From Prorocentrum cordatum (lineage: Eukaryota > Sar > Dinophyceae > Prorocentrales > Prorocentraceae), in the NCBI GenBank assembly GCA_963575745.1, contig CAUYUJ010008113.1:20001-84000 (forward strand): a DNA stretch of 64,000 nucleotides, given 5' to 3'. The notes under the pieces were generated by a model. The model saw nothing but the letters and a program-made list of their open reading frames with translations. It was not told the origin of the DNA and did no database searches. Both the position numbers and the translations under genes were made by a program. Shown here in pieces: positions 41,020-51,320 of this stretch. The first letter of the stretch is position 1. Each line of letters starts with the position of its first letter.

Positions 41020-41679
41020 GTGCATGTTGATTCAGATCGGCCCACCGTGGAAGTTATTCAGCACAGCGAAATTGAAGCAGATGTTTGCCATCGTGGGTTG
41101 ACCCCGGGATGCAAGATGCAGGTGGGGGCACCTGCAGCCAGCGAGCAGTGGGTCATCACGGGCCTCAACAATGGCCTCGCCCCATGTTTTCCCGGGCATG
41201 GCGCTGCCGCGCAACCAGTCATCCTGTGCGGGGGCGCTTCAGGAGGCAAGAGCTCCAGTGATTTGCGCCTTCGGATGGTGGGTTTGGCCGTCGTCAACAT
41301 CGGCTCGCTCGGCCCTTTCAACATCGCTAGTGCTATCTCAGGGCCCCTGGTAGGACCGCCCCAGACTGTCGCCCGAGGAGAAGTGCAGGCTCTCGAGTTA
41401 GGTCTTCGCTTCACCACTGGCCACGTGACTCTCGATTCGGACAACGATGAGGTCGTTCGCGGGTGGCGGGGGGGGGGGAGGTGGAGGAGACCGCGCGGAG
41501 CATTTTCGTCAGGCTGGAGGGATATCGGCAGGCTTCTGCAATATAGGTCACCTGAACATATCACAGTACTACGGGTACCGTCTCACCTCTCTCCGTCCGA
41601 GGCTGTTGTGCGACGAATTCGAAGCTGGATGTGCTCAGGAAATGCGGTTGCTGATGAGTTGGCAGGTTCGTGTTTCTGA
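41020..41679 (+). pseudogene. Element 2 RNase H domain
   Basis: A 219-residue open frame with RNase H character: ILCGGASGG in place of the usual T/V-DGASGG (first catalytic Asp lost), QTVARGEVQALELGLRF (second acidic Glu), VTLDSDNDEVVRGW (third, Asp), and VPSHLSPSEA with GNAVADELAG (fourth, Asp). An 11-base G run (41,468-41,478) inserts Gly codons right after GW. It lies directly downstream of the RT zinc knuckle, as in element 1. Confidence 0.75.
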
Positions 41680-42290
41680 GGATGCTCGCTTCAGGCTTGC
41701 CACTTGGGAACGGAGCGCAGCTCTGGCAAGGAAACGTATTTTGAGGTCTACGCTCGAGGCCACCATCGCAAAGAGGAAGCTCAAGCAGGCTGAAAAAAAC
41801 GGAGGTCCGAGGCCGAAGTTGCCGCTGCCGTCTCCAGCGTATCCCATCATCCCCCTCCTCCGCCCCCTCCCCCTCCGCCCGCCGCCGCCGCCACCCTCGC
41901 CCTCCCTCCTCGCATCGGAGCACGTGGTCTCCGAGGGCGGGCTGAGCTGCGTGGCCTGCAGGAGCTGGAGCATCAAGGCTCGGCGCGACGCTTGGTTAGG
42001 CTCGGAGTGCGCCCGTCTTGTTTGAGCGTCTGGGGATATATTTCAGCCTCGTGCGGGGGTAACTGTTGCAGGTTGTTGGGTGCACTGTTCTCACCGCGTG
42101 ATCTAGCATGATAAACCCCGAGAGTGGATGTGTAAGTCTTGTGGTTTTTTCGGGAGCGAACTGCTTCGGAACCTCGCGAGTCCCTGCAAACCCCTCCAGG
42201 TTCCCAAGAAGAGGAGGGAGTACCTTGCGCAATTCGAGCGAGGGCTACGTCCCAAGTGTTCTTCGGCGAGATTGCTACGCAAGCGTTCCG
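41680..42290 (+). pseudogene. Element 2 C-terminal region
   Basis: After the RNase H stop, another frame gives a charged helix (LARKRILRSTLEATIAKRKL), a Pro-rich linker and SCVACRSWSIKARR, reminiscent of the CxxC tail of element 1. A further frame contains ESGCVSLVVFSGAN. These are decayed and the 3' end is not defined. Confidence 0.45.
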
Positions 42291-42294
42291 AATC

Positions 42295-42545
42295 CGAATC
42301 CTCCTCCTCCTCTGTCTCCTCCTCCCCCTCCTCGTCCCCCTCCTCCCTCTCCCCCTTCCCACTTCTCCTCCTCCTCTCAACTCCTCTGTGCCGCCCTCCC
42401 TCCCTCCCTCCCTCTGCGTCCACCCTTCATCATATCCCCTCCTCCCTCCTTCTTTCTTGACCCATGGCCCCATCCCCACTCGTCCATCCTTTCTCGCTTT
42501 CTCTCTCTTTCTCTCTGTCCTCTCTCTCTCTCTCTCTTTCTATCT
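42295..42545. repeat. (CTC)n/(TCCC)n/(CT)n pyrimidine tract
   Basis: CTCCTC and TCCCTCCC runs (42,297-42,450) are followed by (CT)n (42,490-42,545). Long plus frames here are repeat translations. Confidence 0.85.
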
Positions 42546-43008
42546 TCGTTCCTCGCCGCATCCCGCCTACTTCCGCACGTCTTCCCTTTTCTTTGCTCCT
42601 GCTCATCCTCCCCAGACTTTGGAGGGTCCCCCAAAAGCTGCCCGGATGTTTCGGAGTGTCCTTCAGAGGTTTCGGGTGGCCCGACAAAGGCCAGATATTG
42701 TTAAACATAATTCGATGGTCGTCCCCCGACCTCCGACTGCATGTGTTTCGCACCGTGAACCCTCCAAAGATCTGCCCCTTTTCCTTGGCGATCGGTGTTT
42801 CACGCCGTGCCGATGGCAAACAACCCCCGGCTGCCCAAACAAGAATCTTGCCGTCGCGATTTGTTCCCGCCCCCCAGGTCTGACCTCGATCCTATGCTGC
42901 GTTCTGGCGAGCAACTCCGGGGCGGATCCAGCCGTGGCGACGAGCGAGGCCCGAGGTTTCCACACGTGGCCCGACTCCCCATCGAAAGGACAATCAAGCC
43001 CTATTACA
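42546..43008. other. Intergenic, no recognised gene
   Basis: Frames crossing this stretch owe their length to the flanking CTC and GAT tracts. No domain is recognised. Confidence 0.4.
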
Positions 43009-43245
<237 letters not shown>

Positions 43246-43796
43246 TGATTTGTATGCCAAACGCAGGAAGTTTTCGCCCTCCAGGTGCTCTTCAGCCGAG
43301 ATGGCACTGCACAGAAGCATCGGACGAAGGTTACTCGCATGCGCTTCCCTTTAACAAAAACGCCCGAGGTGCCCCCAGCTTTTCGCGCGATTGTTCGACT
43401 TTTCGGGGAGGCCGCGAGGGCCTCCGTGGAGCAGCGGGGGCTGCCTTGGGCCAGGGCCACTCATCCTGGCAGCACCCGGCCACAGCGTCCCTCCTCCGAC
43501 GAAGAAGTTCTGCTCGAGACGTCAACCTGTGGGGATCTCGCAGCTCGAAGGCGGTTTTTCTTCCCAAGTCCCAGAGTTCCGCCCGAAAAGTCCGGCCGCT
43601 CAGAAGAAGGGGGAATCCCTCGGATACACCCCAAGGCGGCTACTCGAATGCACCCCTATCGAGGAGGGACGCCCCCCATCGTATATCCCAGGTTGGGCCA
43701 AGAACGGTTGGTCCAGTCGAAAACCTCCCAACGCCTGCATATCCCCTGTCAGAACTGACCTCTCCTCCTAAGTCGTTTTCTGACGGTCCCAGTCAC
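43246..43796. other. Intergenic, no recognised gene
   Basis: Open frames lack domains. No repeat boundary is seen. Confidence 0.4.
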
Positions 43797-43997
43797 GGGC
43801 AACGATAGGTTGGGATAGGCATAGGGAGGGAGACATCGACCCCCGATCGCCCATTGATCGCCGATAGGGGTCTGATAACCCAGCCCAGCCGAGGAACGTT
43901 CGGAGTTGCTTTCGGGGGCATATCGCCGATCCATCGGCGATGTGTCGCTGTTTCCAGGCCGATGTTCCCCCTATGCAAGTCCCCCCGACCATTGCCC
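43797..43997. mobile_element. ~200-bp TIR element, GGGGGATAGGC family
   Basis: Left end GGGCAACGATAGG then GGGATAGGCATAGGGAGGGA; the reverse complement of the right end reads GGGCAATGGTCGGGGGGA then TTGCATAGGGGGAACATCG. TIRs are ~44 bp. The interior has CGCCGATCCATCGGCGATGT, itself a near-palindrome, shared with copies at 34.4 and 46.1 kb. Non-coding and MITE-like. Confidence 0.75.
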
Positions 43998-44868
43998 CTC
44001 ACCCGGGGGACTGTAAACGGCCTCCAGAGGCCAAAGAACGTCAGACAGTTTGTTGCCGCCGCGAAGCTTCCATCACCGATCCTCGATCCTCGCCGATCCC
44101 TTGATCCCCCGACCCCGACGTCGTGATTGTTGCGCGGCGTAGACTCCCTTTCCCCGCGACCGGTTTTTCAACCCGAGTCGTTTTTCGACGTTCGCGCCCA
44201 GCGAGGGCCCCGAGAAGTTCCAGACCGCCCAAAATTGTCCGTTGCATGGTTTCACGACGCGAGATGGGTCTTGCCGTGATGCCTCGATCTTTGATCGCCC
44301 GGCATCTCCCGATGTACGAGTTTCTCGGTTCGCGGCTCGAGCTCCTGGCTCCTTCCTTGGGGGCCCCAGGCTGGGGACAGCTTTCCCCCCGGATCCATGT
44401 TCGATGCCCCCCGGGTCCCGACTACATGGCCCCCAGGGGCGGACATGAAGGAGGATTCCCGTGTGCGTGCGTGGGGCCAAGCTGTGGGCCGCGGCGCCAC
44501 GTGCTCTGCGCCCCTCCCTTTCCTGTGTTGCGCACAGCTTCCGCCATCTGGCAGGTGGTGGCCTGCGCGTGTGGCTGGACAGCTGTTGCCTCACTTCGGC
44601 GCACCCCTGGCCCCCCCAAGGGTGGTGGTACGTGCTCGTGGTGGATTCGCAGCGCTCCGTGCTTCCTTCCTGAAGCCCGCGGTGGACAGAGTGACGAGTG
44701 GATCGGCTGGAACTCGCGGTGGACAGAGGGACAAACGCCAGGATTGAAACAAGCACATCGTCGGAGATCTGGGGACAGTTTGCCGCCGCGAGGTTTCCTT
44801 CCTCGATTCTCGTCGAGCCCTCGGTCCCTCGATTCCAGGCCTCCGAAATGGGGTCCGAGTAGATAGGG
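43998..44868. other. Dispersed sequence, no gene
   Basis: CTTTGGCCTCTGGAGGCCG-like and GGGGGACTG blocks (44,000-44,045) and CGATCC...CTCGATCC words recur in related form near 45.1, 47.2, 49.2 and 50.0 kb, often in opposite orientation. Frames of 250-300 codons exist on both strands but show no domain. Confidence 0.4.
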
Positions 44869-45015
44869 GTCAGAAGATCGCGCCGCATCGCCGATGCATC
44901 GGCCATGCGGCTCGATGTGGATCCCGATTTTTTCCATGTCGGCGTCGCTGACGGACATCGACGATACATCACCAGTGCAAAGCCAGATCGGCGATGCGGC
45001 GCGATATTCCGACTC
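44869..45015. mobile_element. ~147-bp inverted-repeat element
   Basis: Left ATCGCGCCGCATCGCCGAT and reverse-complemented right ATCGCGCCGCATCGCCGAT are identical over 19 bases, with GATGCATCGG in the interior. A related sequence lies at 47,320-47,475. No coding content. Confidence 0.65.
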
Positions 45016-45940
45016 CTCCCGATCCCTCGACACCTCGATTACCAGAACCCCCGACGTCGTGTTTTTTTTCGTAGCGTGGACCTTCAGAGGTCTGGACCCC
45101 GTCCCGTGAACCGGCTCCTCCTCCCGAGCAATGTCTCGACGGTCCCGAAACCCGACGAGAGCCCCGAGCGGCCGAGAATCACCTCACAACCGTCCGTCCC
45201 AGTTCCCAGACATCTGGCGTCTCCTCTCCGTCGAGACACGGGCCCCCAACCTCCCGGCCATCTCCTTTTGTGACCAGTTTTTCTCCCCGAGAGGTTTCTT
45301 GACGGTCCTCCCTCTCGATTTCATCGAGACGCGAAATGTTTGGGTTCGCTTCGCGACTCGGGCGTTGCTTCATAGGGGATAGTCCATAGGGGAGAAGTGA
45401 AGAACGGTGCGCCCTTCGTGCCCTAACGGGACCCCTTGGGGCCTGAAAGGCGCACGTTTCTCCCCCGACACGAGGAAATGGGCGATCAATGGGGGGTGAA
45501 GGAAGATGCACCTCTCGCATCCTAAACTACAGGGGCCACCTGGGGCCCAAAAGTGGCACGAAAGGTGCACGATTATCCCACACCACCGTTCCACCACAGA
45601 AGAGATAATGTATTGTTCCTGGCCATCAGGGGAGGGCGGCGGTGTATAAGTGTCACCTTTGAGAGCCAGCGACTGTACACCGCCACCCTCCCTGAAGGTA
45701 CACTCACAGTTCGTCTGAGGGTGTGTGTTCGTGGCGTAGATTTCTCGCCCCCCCCCACGCAAGAACGCCAGAGCGGCACGAGGAGGTCTGTACCCCTCTG
45801 TGCTCCTCGAGGAGGGCCAGGGGCCGCCGCGGCCCGCGCGTGCCGAGGTGATGACCTCGCCGGCCGGCGGCTCCCTGCCAGGTATCGGCGCGCCGGGCAT
45901 GGCGCCAGGCTACAGCCCCTTCGATCTCGACCAGGCGCCC
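45016..45940. other. Intergenic; possible Pro/Gly-rich exon remnant near 45.8 kb
   Basis: Mostly unremarkable. At 45,800-45,960 one plus frame gives a Pro/Gly/Ala-rich peptide (for example GSLPGIGAPGMAPGYS) that could be a low-complexity exon, without supporting evidence. Confidence 0.25.
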
Positions 45941-45949
45941 GGCCACTGC

Positions 45950-45984
45950 CAGGGGCAACGACAGGGGGGGATAGGCGTACACGC
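45950..45984. mobile_element. Solo left end of GGGGGATAGGC TIR family
   Basis: GGGGCAACGACAGGGGGGGA followed by TAGGCGTA matches the left TIR of the elements at 43,797 and 46,138, then switches into repeat R1. It is probably a truncated or nested copy. Confidence 0.6.
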
Positions 45985-46112
45985 TGGTCGTTGAAAGTAG
46001 GTATTGATGGATTCCCAGATCTCAATCTACTTCAGGCGCCTTCCTGCTTCAAGAGTCGAGCGGTTGTTGGTCCTCTTTCTTGCTGCTAAGGGCAAGAGCG
46101 GAAACCCTCTTC
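45985..46112 (+). repeat. Dispersed repeat R1, copy 2
   Basis: Matches 3,751-3,862 (shared CTTCAAGAGTCGAGCGGTTG and GCGGAAACCC). It lies between two left ends of the GGGGGATAGGC element family. Confidence 0.75.
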
Positions 46113-46137
46113 CCTCCTCCTCAGTGGGTGGGGGGGG

Positions 46138-46520
46138 GTCAACGACAGGGGGGGATAGGCATAGGGGGGGCTCAAATGGGGGTCAGTCAGAGCGCGGGAT
46201 CTTGCAGGATCCTGCAGAGCCAGGGTCGCATTGACGCGAGTTTGGGTGCAGGATCCGTCAGGATCCTGAGAAATCATGCAGGATCCTGCAAGGCCTGACT
46301 GGCCCAGATTTGGATTGACCCGGGTAAATAGATCCCCGAATGGGGGAGGATGTATCGACATCGAATCGTTCACTCATCGCCGAAGCGGGTTCGATCGCCT
46401 CACCCCGTCCAGGAACGTGGGGATTTGCTATCGGGGGCCTATCGCCGATCTATCCGCGATGTATCGCAGATTCCAAGTCGATATTCCCCCCTATACCAGT
46501 CCCCCCCTATCTTTGCCCCT
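46138..46520. mobile_element. ~380-bp TIR element, GGGGGATAGGC family
   Basis: Left end GTCAACGACAGGGGGGGATA; reverse-complemented right end GGGGCAAAGATAGGGGGGGA then CTGGTATAGGGGGGAATATC. The 3' half carries CGCCGATCTATCCGCGATGT as in the 43.8-kb copy. The 5' half contains an extra block with four GGATCC sites, two inside GCAGGATCCTGCA (46,190-46,320), possibly a nested insertion. Confidence 0.65.
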
Positions 46521-46850
46521 TATTTCTTGTGTGCGCGAGCCTGAGCCGGAGTCGCGGAGGTAGCACAGATGGGGGGGCTGGCGTAGGAGCAATCGTGCAT
46601 GCAGTAGTTTTTGCACGAGTGCTGCGGTCTGCGGTCCGGACACAGCAGTTGCGCGTGGATGCGACCGTGCAGTCTCAACGCAATAGTTTGAAGCCCTCTG
46701 CAATAGCTCCCCGCGGGCGAGCTGTTGCGCCTCCCACCGCCCCCCCCCCCCCTGTTGGCATTGTCCCCAATCGCTCGGATCTGGAGCAAGGGCGCGGGCC
46801 TCCGACAGGGATGGAGGTCCCCAGGCCTCCCAAAGCGGGGGTCCACTGGA
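46521..46850. other. Intergenic, no recognised gene
   Basis: A C13 run lies at about 46,740-46,752. No domain is recognised. Confidence 0.4.
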
Positions 46851-47025
46851 ACGATGAGAGCGATCGCGACGACAACAGCGATAACGATCACAGCGATCAC
46901 AACGATGAGCGATAGCGATGGGAAGATAAGCGTTTGACGATGACGATGACGACGGCGAGGAACGACAACGATCAGAGCGACAACGATCACAGCGATCACA
47001 ACGATCACGATCCTGCGGCACTCGG
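46851..47025. repeat. Degenerate CGACAACGATCACAGCGAT repeat
   Basis: CGATCACAGCGATCACAACG and CGACAACGATCAGAGCGACA words recur at 6-18-bp steps. Translations are Ser/Asp/Asn-rich or Arg/Cys-rich and artificial. Confidence 0.75.
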
Positions 47026-47089
47026 CGGAGAGCCTACGTGACACAGAACGAGAGAGGCCCGCCGAGGTTTTTATCGACCCTCGGTGTGA

Positions 47090-48025
47090 GCCTCGGGATG
47101 GAGGCCTTGAGGCCTCCCAAGTGGGGTCGAGGTGGACGGGGTCGCCGCGTCGGCTCCTGGTGGTCTTCCCAGAGATGCTCGCGTCGGAAAGACCGCGACG
47201 AAGGCTTTTGGCATTCTTCGGTCTCGGGGGGCCTTCGCCGGGCCTCGGGACCGTCAAAGAACGACTCGGGATGAAAAGCGGGTCCTGGGGAAAGGGTCGG
47301 ACTTCCGTTCTCCACGCGCCGCATCGCCGCGTCTCGATGTGGAGTCCGATGTTCTCCACGCGCCGCATCGCCGCGGCTCGATGTGGAGCTCGATGTTCTC
47401 CACGCCGACGGTGCCGATGCATCGCTGATGCATCGGCGATGCGTTGGCGCTGCGGCGCGATCTTCCGACACCATCTCGCTGCCGGGACTCCGTTTGGAGT
47501 CCTCCGGGTTCGGAGGCCTCCTAGCGCTACGGGGAAACCGCGACCGGAGGGTCTTGGATTCAGTCGGGCAGGTCCCTCTGGGCCGCCAGAAGACGGCTCG
47601 GGATGAGAAGCCGGGCCCCGGCAAGAGGGCCAGGCCTCTGGAGGTCCACGCCGTGCGAAGGCCGCGGCGTCGGGCCGGCCCGAGGTTCGGAGGTTCCCGG
47701 AGGTCCTGGCGTCGCCATCGTTTCGCGCCGGCCGTGGTCGTCTGGATTCGGGCCCCGGGGCTCTCGAAGATCGATCTGGCTCGCGAAACGTCGCAGCAGG
47801 ACGGGGGGGCTCGGGTCATGATTGCTGACGATGTGGAGGAGGGCGAGAACGAGGAGGAGCCACGAACAATGCGCCCCCGCGTCCTTCTTCCTCCTCGTCC
47901 TCCTCCGCGTCGACTCGGCGGCGACTCCCACGCGGGCGCTCAGAGTTGGAAGGCCATCAGCTGTTTGACTCCGGCCAGTGTTGAACGTTCTGGCTATTCG
48001 GAATGCGGCGATCGTTTCAGTCGGC
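47090..48025. repeat. Dispersed-repeat mosaic incl. 42-bp direct duplication
   Basis: Contains GTTCTCCACGCGCCGCATCG twice (about 47,308 in variant form and 47,350) with CTCGATGTGGAG(T/C), then GATGCATCGGCGATGCG (about 47,424-47,450) resembling the 44.9-kb inverted-repeat element. CGGGACCGTCAA...CGGGATGA blocks (47,250-47,275) match those near 50.0 kb. Open frames show no domain. Confidence 0.5.
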
Positions 48026-48029
48026 CACA

Positions 48030-48174
48030 CGCAGCGGGGGGCAGGGGAAGGGTCAAGGCTTCTTAGAAGCATCCCTGCTTCTTAGAAGTCGCAGGCCTTC
48101 CCTACAAATGTAGGGCCGGCGCCTTCTAAGAAGCAGGCTCCTTCTAAGAAGCCTTCCCCCCTCCCCCCACCCCC
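48030..48174. mobile_element. ~145-bp TIR element, TTCTnAGAA family (copy B)
   Basis: GGGGAAGG...AAGGCTTCTTAGAAG on the left is mirrored by CTTCTAAGAAGCCTTCCCCC on the right, with CCTGCTTCTTAGAAG and CTTCTAAGAAGCAGG inside and a central CCTACAAATGTAGG palindrome. It is organised like the 5.1-kb element, with the box TTCTTAGAA in place of TTCTCAGAA. Confidence 0.7.
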
Positions 48175-48745
48175 TTTTGCACGCCGCCAATTAACGTTGG
48201 ACGATTCACTCGGGTTCCGAAGCCAACGCCCACGTCACCGCGTCGTGAGCCTGCCGTGTATACCCGTCGGGTCCTGCTTGGTCCGCGCTGTGCCTTGCGA
48301 GAACCGGGCCGCGACACTCGGGGCCGGGTTCTCCTCGCCTGGGCTGATGATGTTCCAATAGTTTGTCTCTGGTGACCAGAAAGAGTTTTGAGCACCAGGG
48401 ATATCCCGAATTGGGTGGCTTTTCTGGTGTCCGGCCCTTGGAGGCAATTCTTGTTCGACACTTAGCCAGCGTGTCGGACAGACACTGCTTCGATACTTTT
48501 CGGGGTGCTCGAAATCATTTGTGAGACGTGGTCCGTAAGTACGATGGGAACAACATGAGCCTGGACTGGCCGTCGCCGATCGGTGCCACATCGTGGGCGG
48601 GCTGGTGTGGCCGCACGAGCGCTTCTCTCCAAGCCGACTCCCCTAGCCCCTCCCCTGGCCTCCCCTCATTGCCCCCTCCCCGTGCGCATCGTTCCGCCCC
48701 ATTCCATTCCGCTCCTCATCCCCGTCCCCCGTCCGCCTCCCCCTC
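48175..48745. other. Intergenic, no recognised gene
   Basis: A 118-codon minus frame (48,235-48,591) is fairly complex in composition but has no recognised domain. Confidence 0.35.
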
Positions 48746-48747
48746 CT

Positions 48748-49070
48748 CCCTGGGGAGCAGGAGGAGGAGGAGGAAGAGGAGGAGGGATGAGGAGGGAGGA
48801 CAGGAAAAGGGAGTACAGGAGGGGCTTGGACGAGGAAGAGCAGAAGGAGGATAATGAGGAGGAGGAGGAAGAGGAGGAGGAGGAGAAGGAGTATAGGACG
48901 ACGACGGCGACGACGTTGAATGTTGTCGTTTTGCCCGACTTCGAGCTTCGATCTTCATCCGAACTGGAGAAGGAGGATGAGGAGGAAGAGGAGTAGGAGG
49001 AGGAGGAGGTGGTGAAGGAAGCGGGAGGGGGGAGCAGGAGGAGGGAAGAGGAAGGAGGACAGGAGGAGGG
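48748..49070. repeat. (GAG/GGA)n purine tracts
   Basis: GGAGGAGGA and GAAGAGGAGG runs at 48,760-48,895 and 48,970-49,065. Glu- and Ser-rich frames are repeat translations. Confidence 0.85.
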
Positions 49071-49700
49071 CCGCGGACCCGTACTCCAGCGTCTCGATCT
49101 GTTCGAGACGCTGGCCCTCGACCTTTCGACCACTTCCCCAGTACCGTTTTTTCTTATCCGGAGCAGTTGTTGACGGCCCGAGGCCCATAACGGGCCCCGA
49201 GAGGTCGAAAACGAGGAATGAGACACCGACGTCTCGCTTTGCTCGAGACGCAGGATGCCTTGGGATGAGAAGCAGGAAGAGGAGGGCGACGACGCGGACG
49301 ACGACGAGCAGGAGTCCCCCCGCCCGCACCCCACCAGAGGTGGCCTTCGCCTCGATGTTCGCGCAGATGCTGCAGGCGCAGGGCGGCGCCTGCGGCGCCT
49401 GCGACCCTGGCGCCCTCTCGGCGGCGGGCATGCCAGGCGGGCCGTGCTCTCCTTGGGCGGACGAGACCCAGGTGAAAGATCGACTGGGCGGACGATACCC
49501 TGGGCGGACTGGATGCATGCGGATCGAGGCATAAGATCGAGGTCGGTTCGGGGAGGGCGCCCTCGTGTTCTCGGTGTTTGTTGGATGTTATTCTGCACCC
49601 TGGGGAGGATACCCTTGGATGTTCTCCTTGCTTTGGCCGACGGAGGGTCTCAAGGTTCTTGAAGGATGTGCTTCTGGCCTAGGTCCGACTGTACTGGAAT
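49071..49700. other. Intergenic, dispersed-repeat sequence
   Basis: 49,170-49,270 shares CGAGAC...GGGATGAGAAG blocks with 47.6 kb. From 49,340 to 49,480 one frame is Ala/Gly/Cys-rich (MFAQMLQAQGGACGAC) and weakly exon-like. No domain is recognised. Confidence 0.35.
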
Positions 49701-49704
49701 TTGT

Positions 49705-49903
49705 CGGTCGAGACCGACGACATTGTTCGTCACCGATGTTGCTTCAAATCGTGGAATCGTTCGCGACCGATTTGCTTCGAAAGCGGTCGAGACCGATGGG
49801 CGCGATCAGTTGCGACCGATTCTGGAATCGGTCGCGATCGGTCGCGACCGATTTGGAGTGCAGATCGGTCGCTACCGATCGCGACCGAAAAAACCTGGTA
49901 TCC
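49705..49903. repeat. Palindromic GGTCGCGACCGAT cluster (R5), copy 2
   Basis: ATCGGTCGCGATCGGTCGCG and GGTCGCTACCGATCGCGACC near-palindromes end in TGGTATCCA, as at 22,546-22,715. Confidence 0.8.
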
Positions 49904-50148
49904 ACTGATCTGGGGAGGGTGGAGATCCGTCGGCGACGCTGACGCGCAGAACCCAGAGATCCGAGGCTTCAGAAAGAAATTGAGCGGTCCGGCTTTTTGC
50001 TGTTTTCGGCCTACAGGGACCCTCGCCAGGCCCCGGGACCGTCAACAAGCAATTCGGGACGAACAAAAGAGGGCCTGGGAAGTTGTCCAGACATCCGGGG
50101 GCCCGCGCATCGAAAAAGTTGGAGCGGACGGATGTCTGGGTTCGTCGG
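49904..50148. other. Dispersed-repeat spacer
   Basis: GGGACCCTCGCCAGGCCCCG and GGGACCGTCAA (50,015-50,045) match blocks near 47.2 kb. No gene is seen. Confidence 0.4.
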
Positions 50149-50360
50149 TGGCGGCGCCGGGGGGGGCGGCCTTCTCAGAAGGCGGGGGAAGGCTGCTGAG
50201 AAGGCAGGCTGCTTCTTGGCAGCCCCCGCGGCTTCTGAGAAGCCTTCTCAGAAGCAGGTGGGCGCTCCTCAGAAGGCTCGTGCCTTCTCAGAGGCCCCGC
50301 CGCCTCCTCAGAAGGCCGCCCTCCCCCCCCCCTCGCGTCACCCCCCAGCGCGCGCCGCCG
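50149..50360. mobile_element. ~210-bp TIR element, TTCTCAGAA family (copy C)
   Basis: GGGGGGGGCGGCCTTCTCAG on the left is mirrored by a right end whose reverse complement reads GGGGGGAGGGCGGCCTTCTG. Six or more CTTCT(C/G)AGAAG boxes lie inside, including adjacent GCTTCTGAGAAGCCTTCTCA. Outer GGCGGCGC / GCGCCGCC may extend the TIR. No clear target duplication. Confidence 0.7.
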
Positions 50361-50685
50361 ATGTCGGGGTCATCGACGCTTTTCCGAGGTCTTCGGGGGT
50401 TCTCGTCGGATCTCGGAGGTTCCCTGGCCTCGCGAGGGCTTCCAGCAGCCTCGCCTCGCCGAGAGCGTTCGAAGGGGGCGCCCTCATCGTCCCCAACAGC
50501 GGCCGGAGACCCGAGGTATGACACGAAACCCAGGCGACGAGGATCCCTCGGGCCATCAGCATTCAACGTTCGTCAACGCCCAGTGGAAACCCATGCCAGC
50601 CAAGAAACACCCTGCTTGCCTCCAGGGTGCCCTGGGTTTCTAGAGTTTCGATGGTTTTGCGGTCGAACCGTGCCTGGGTTGTGGA
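50361..50685. other. Intergenic spacer
   Basis: No gene or repeat boundary is recognised. Confidence 0.4.
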
Positions 50686-50689
50686 TGTG

Positions 50690-51320
50690 AAGCCTATTGG
50701 ATGTTCGCTGGGATCTCGTGGAAGGCCTCTCGGGGGCCTCTTGGAGGCAGTTTTGAAGCCTCTTGGGGGCCCTTTGGGGGCCTCTAGGGGCCTCTTTTGA
50801 GCCTCTTGGGGCCACTTGGGCACCTCTTGGGGGCCACTTGGGCACCTCTTGGAGTCTTTTGGGCGCCTCTTGGGACCTCCCAGGGGCCTCTTGGGGTGGA
50901 AGTCTCGGATGTTCGGTTCATGTTCCCTCTCTTGGGCCTGGGGCCCTTTTGGGGCCGGCTTGGGGCCGTCGTGGGCCGTCTTGGGCGCCTCTTGGGCCGT
51001 CTTGGGGCCCTCTTGGAGGCCTCATGGGTCGTTTTGAGGTGGTTTTGAAGCCCCCTGGGCCGTCTTGGAGCGTCGGAAAGCCGAAAAGGTGAGAACGCCC
51101 AAATTCTTGAAACACCAATGGACACCGTAATTTTGATGCTTGCCTCTTGGTGCCCTCTTGGGAGGCCTCTTGGAGGCCTCTTGGGGCGACTCGGAGGCCT
51201 CTTGGGCCATCTTGAGGCCATCTTGGGCGTCTTCGATCGATCTTTCGGCGACTCGGGGACCTCTTTGACCGTCTTGGGGGCCTTCCGGGCCGTCATGGAA
51301 GCTTTGGAGAGCCCCAGGGA
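50690..51320 (+). repeat. R3 family copy 6
   Basis: CTCTTGGGGGCCACTTGGGC-type units at ~21-bp steps with the conserved core at 51,068-51,150 (GAGCGTCGGAAAGCCGAAAA, then AAATTCTTGAAACACCAATG, then TTTTGATG). It lacks the hairpin/(TA)n terminus seen at 7.9-11.1 kb. Confidence 0.8.
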
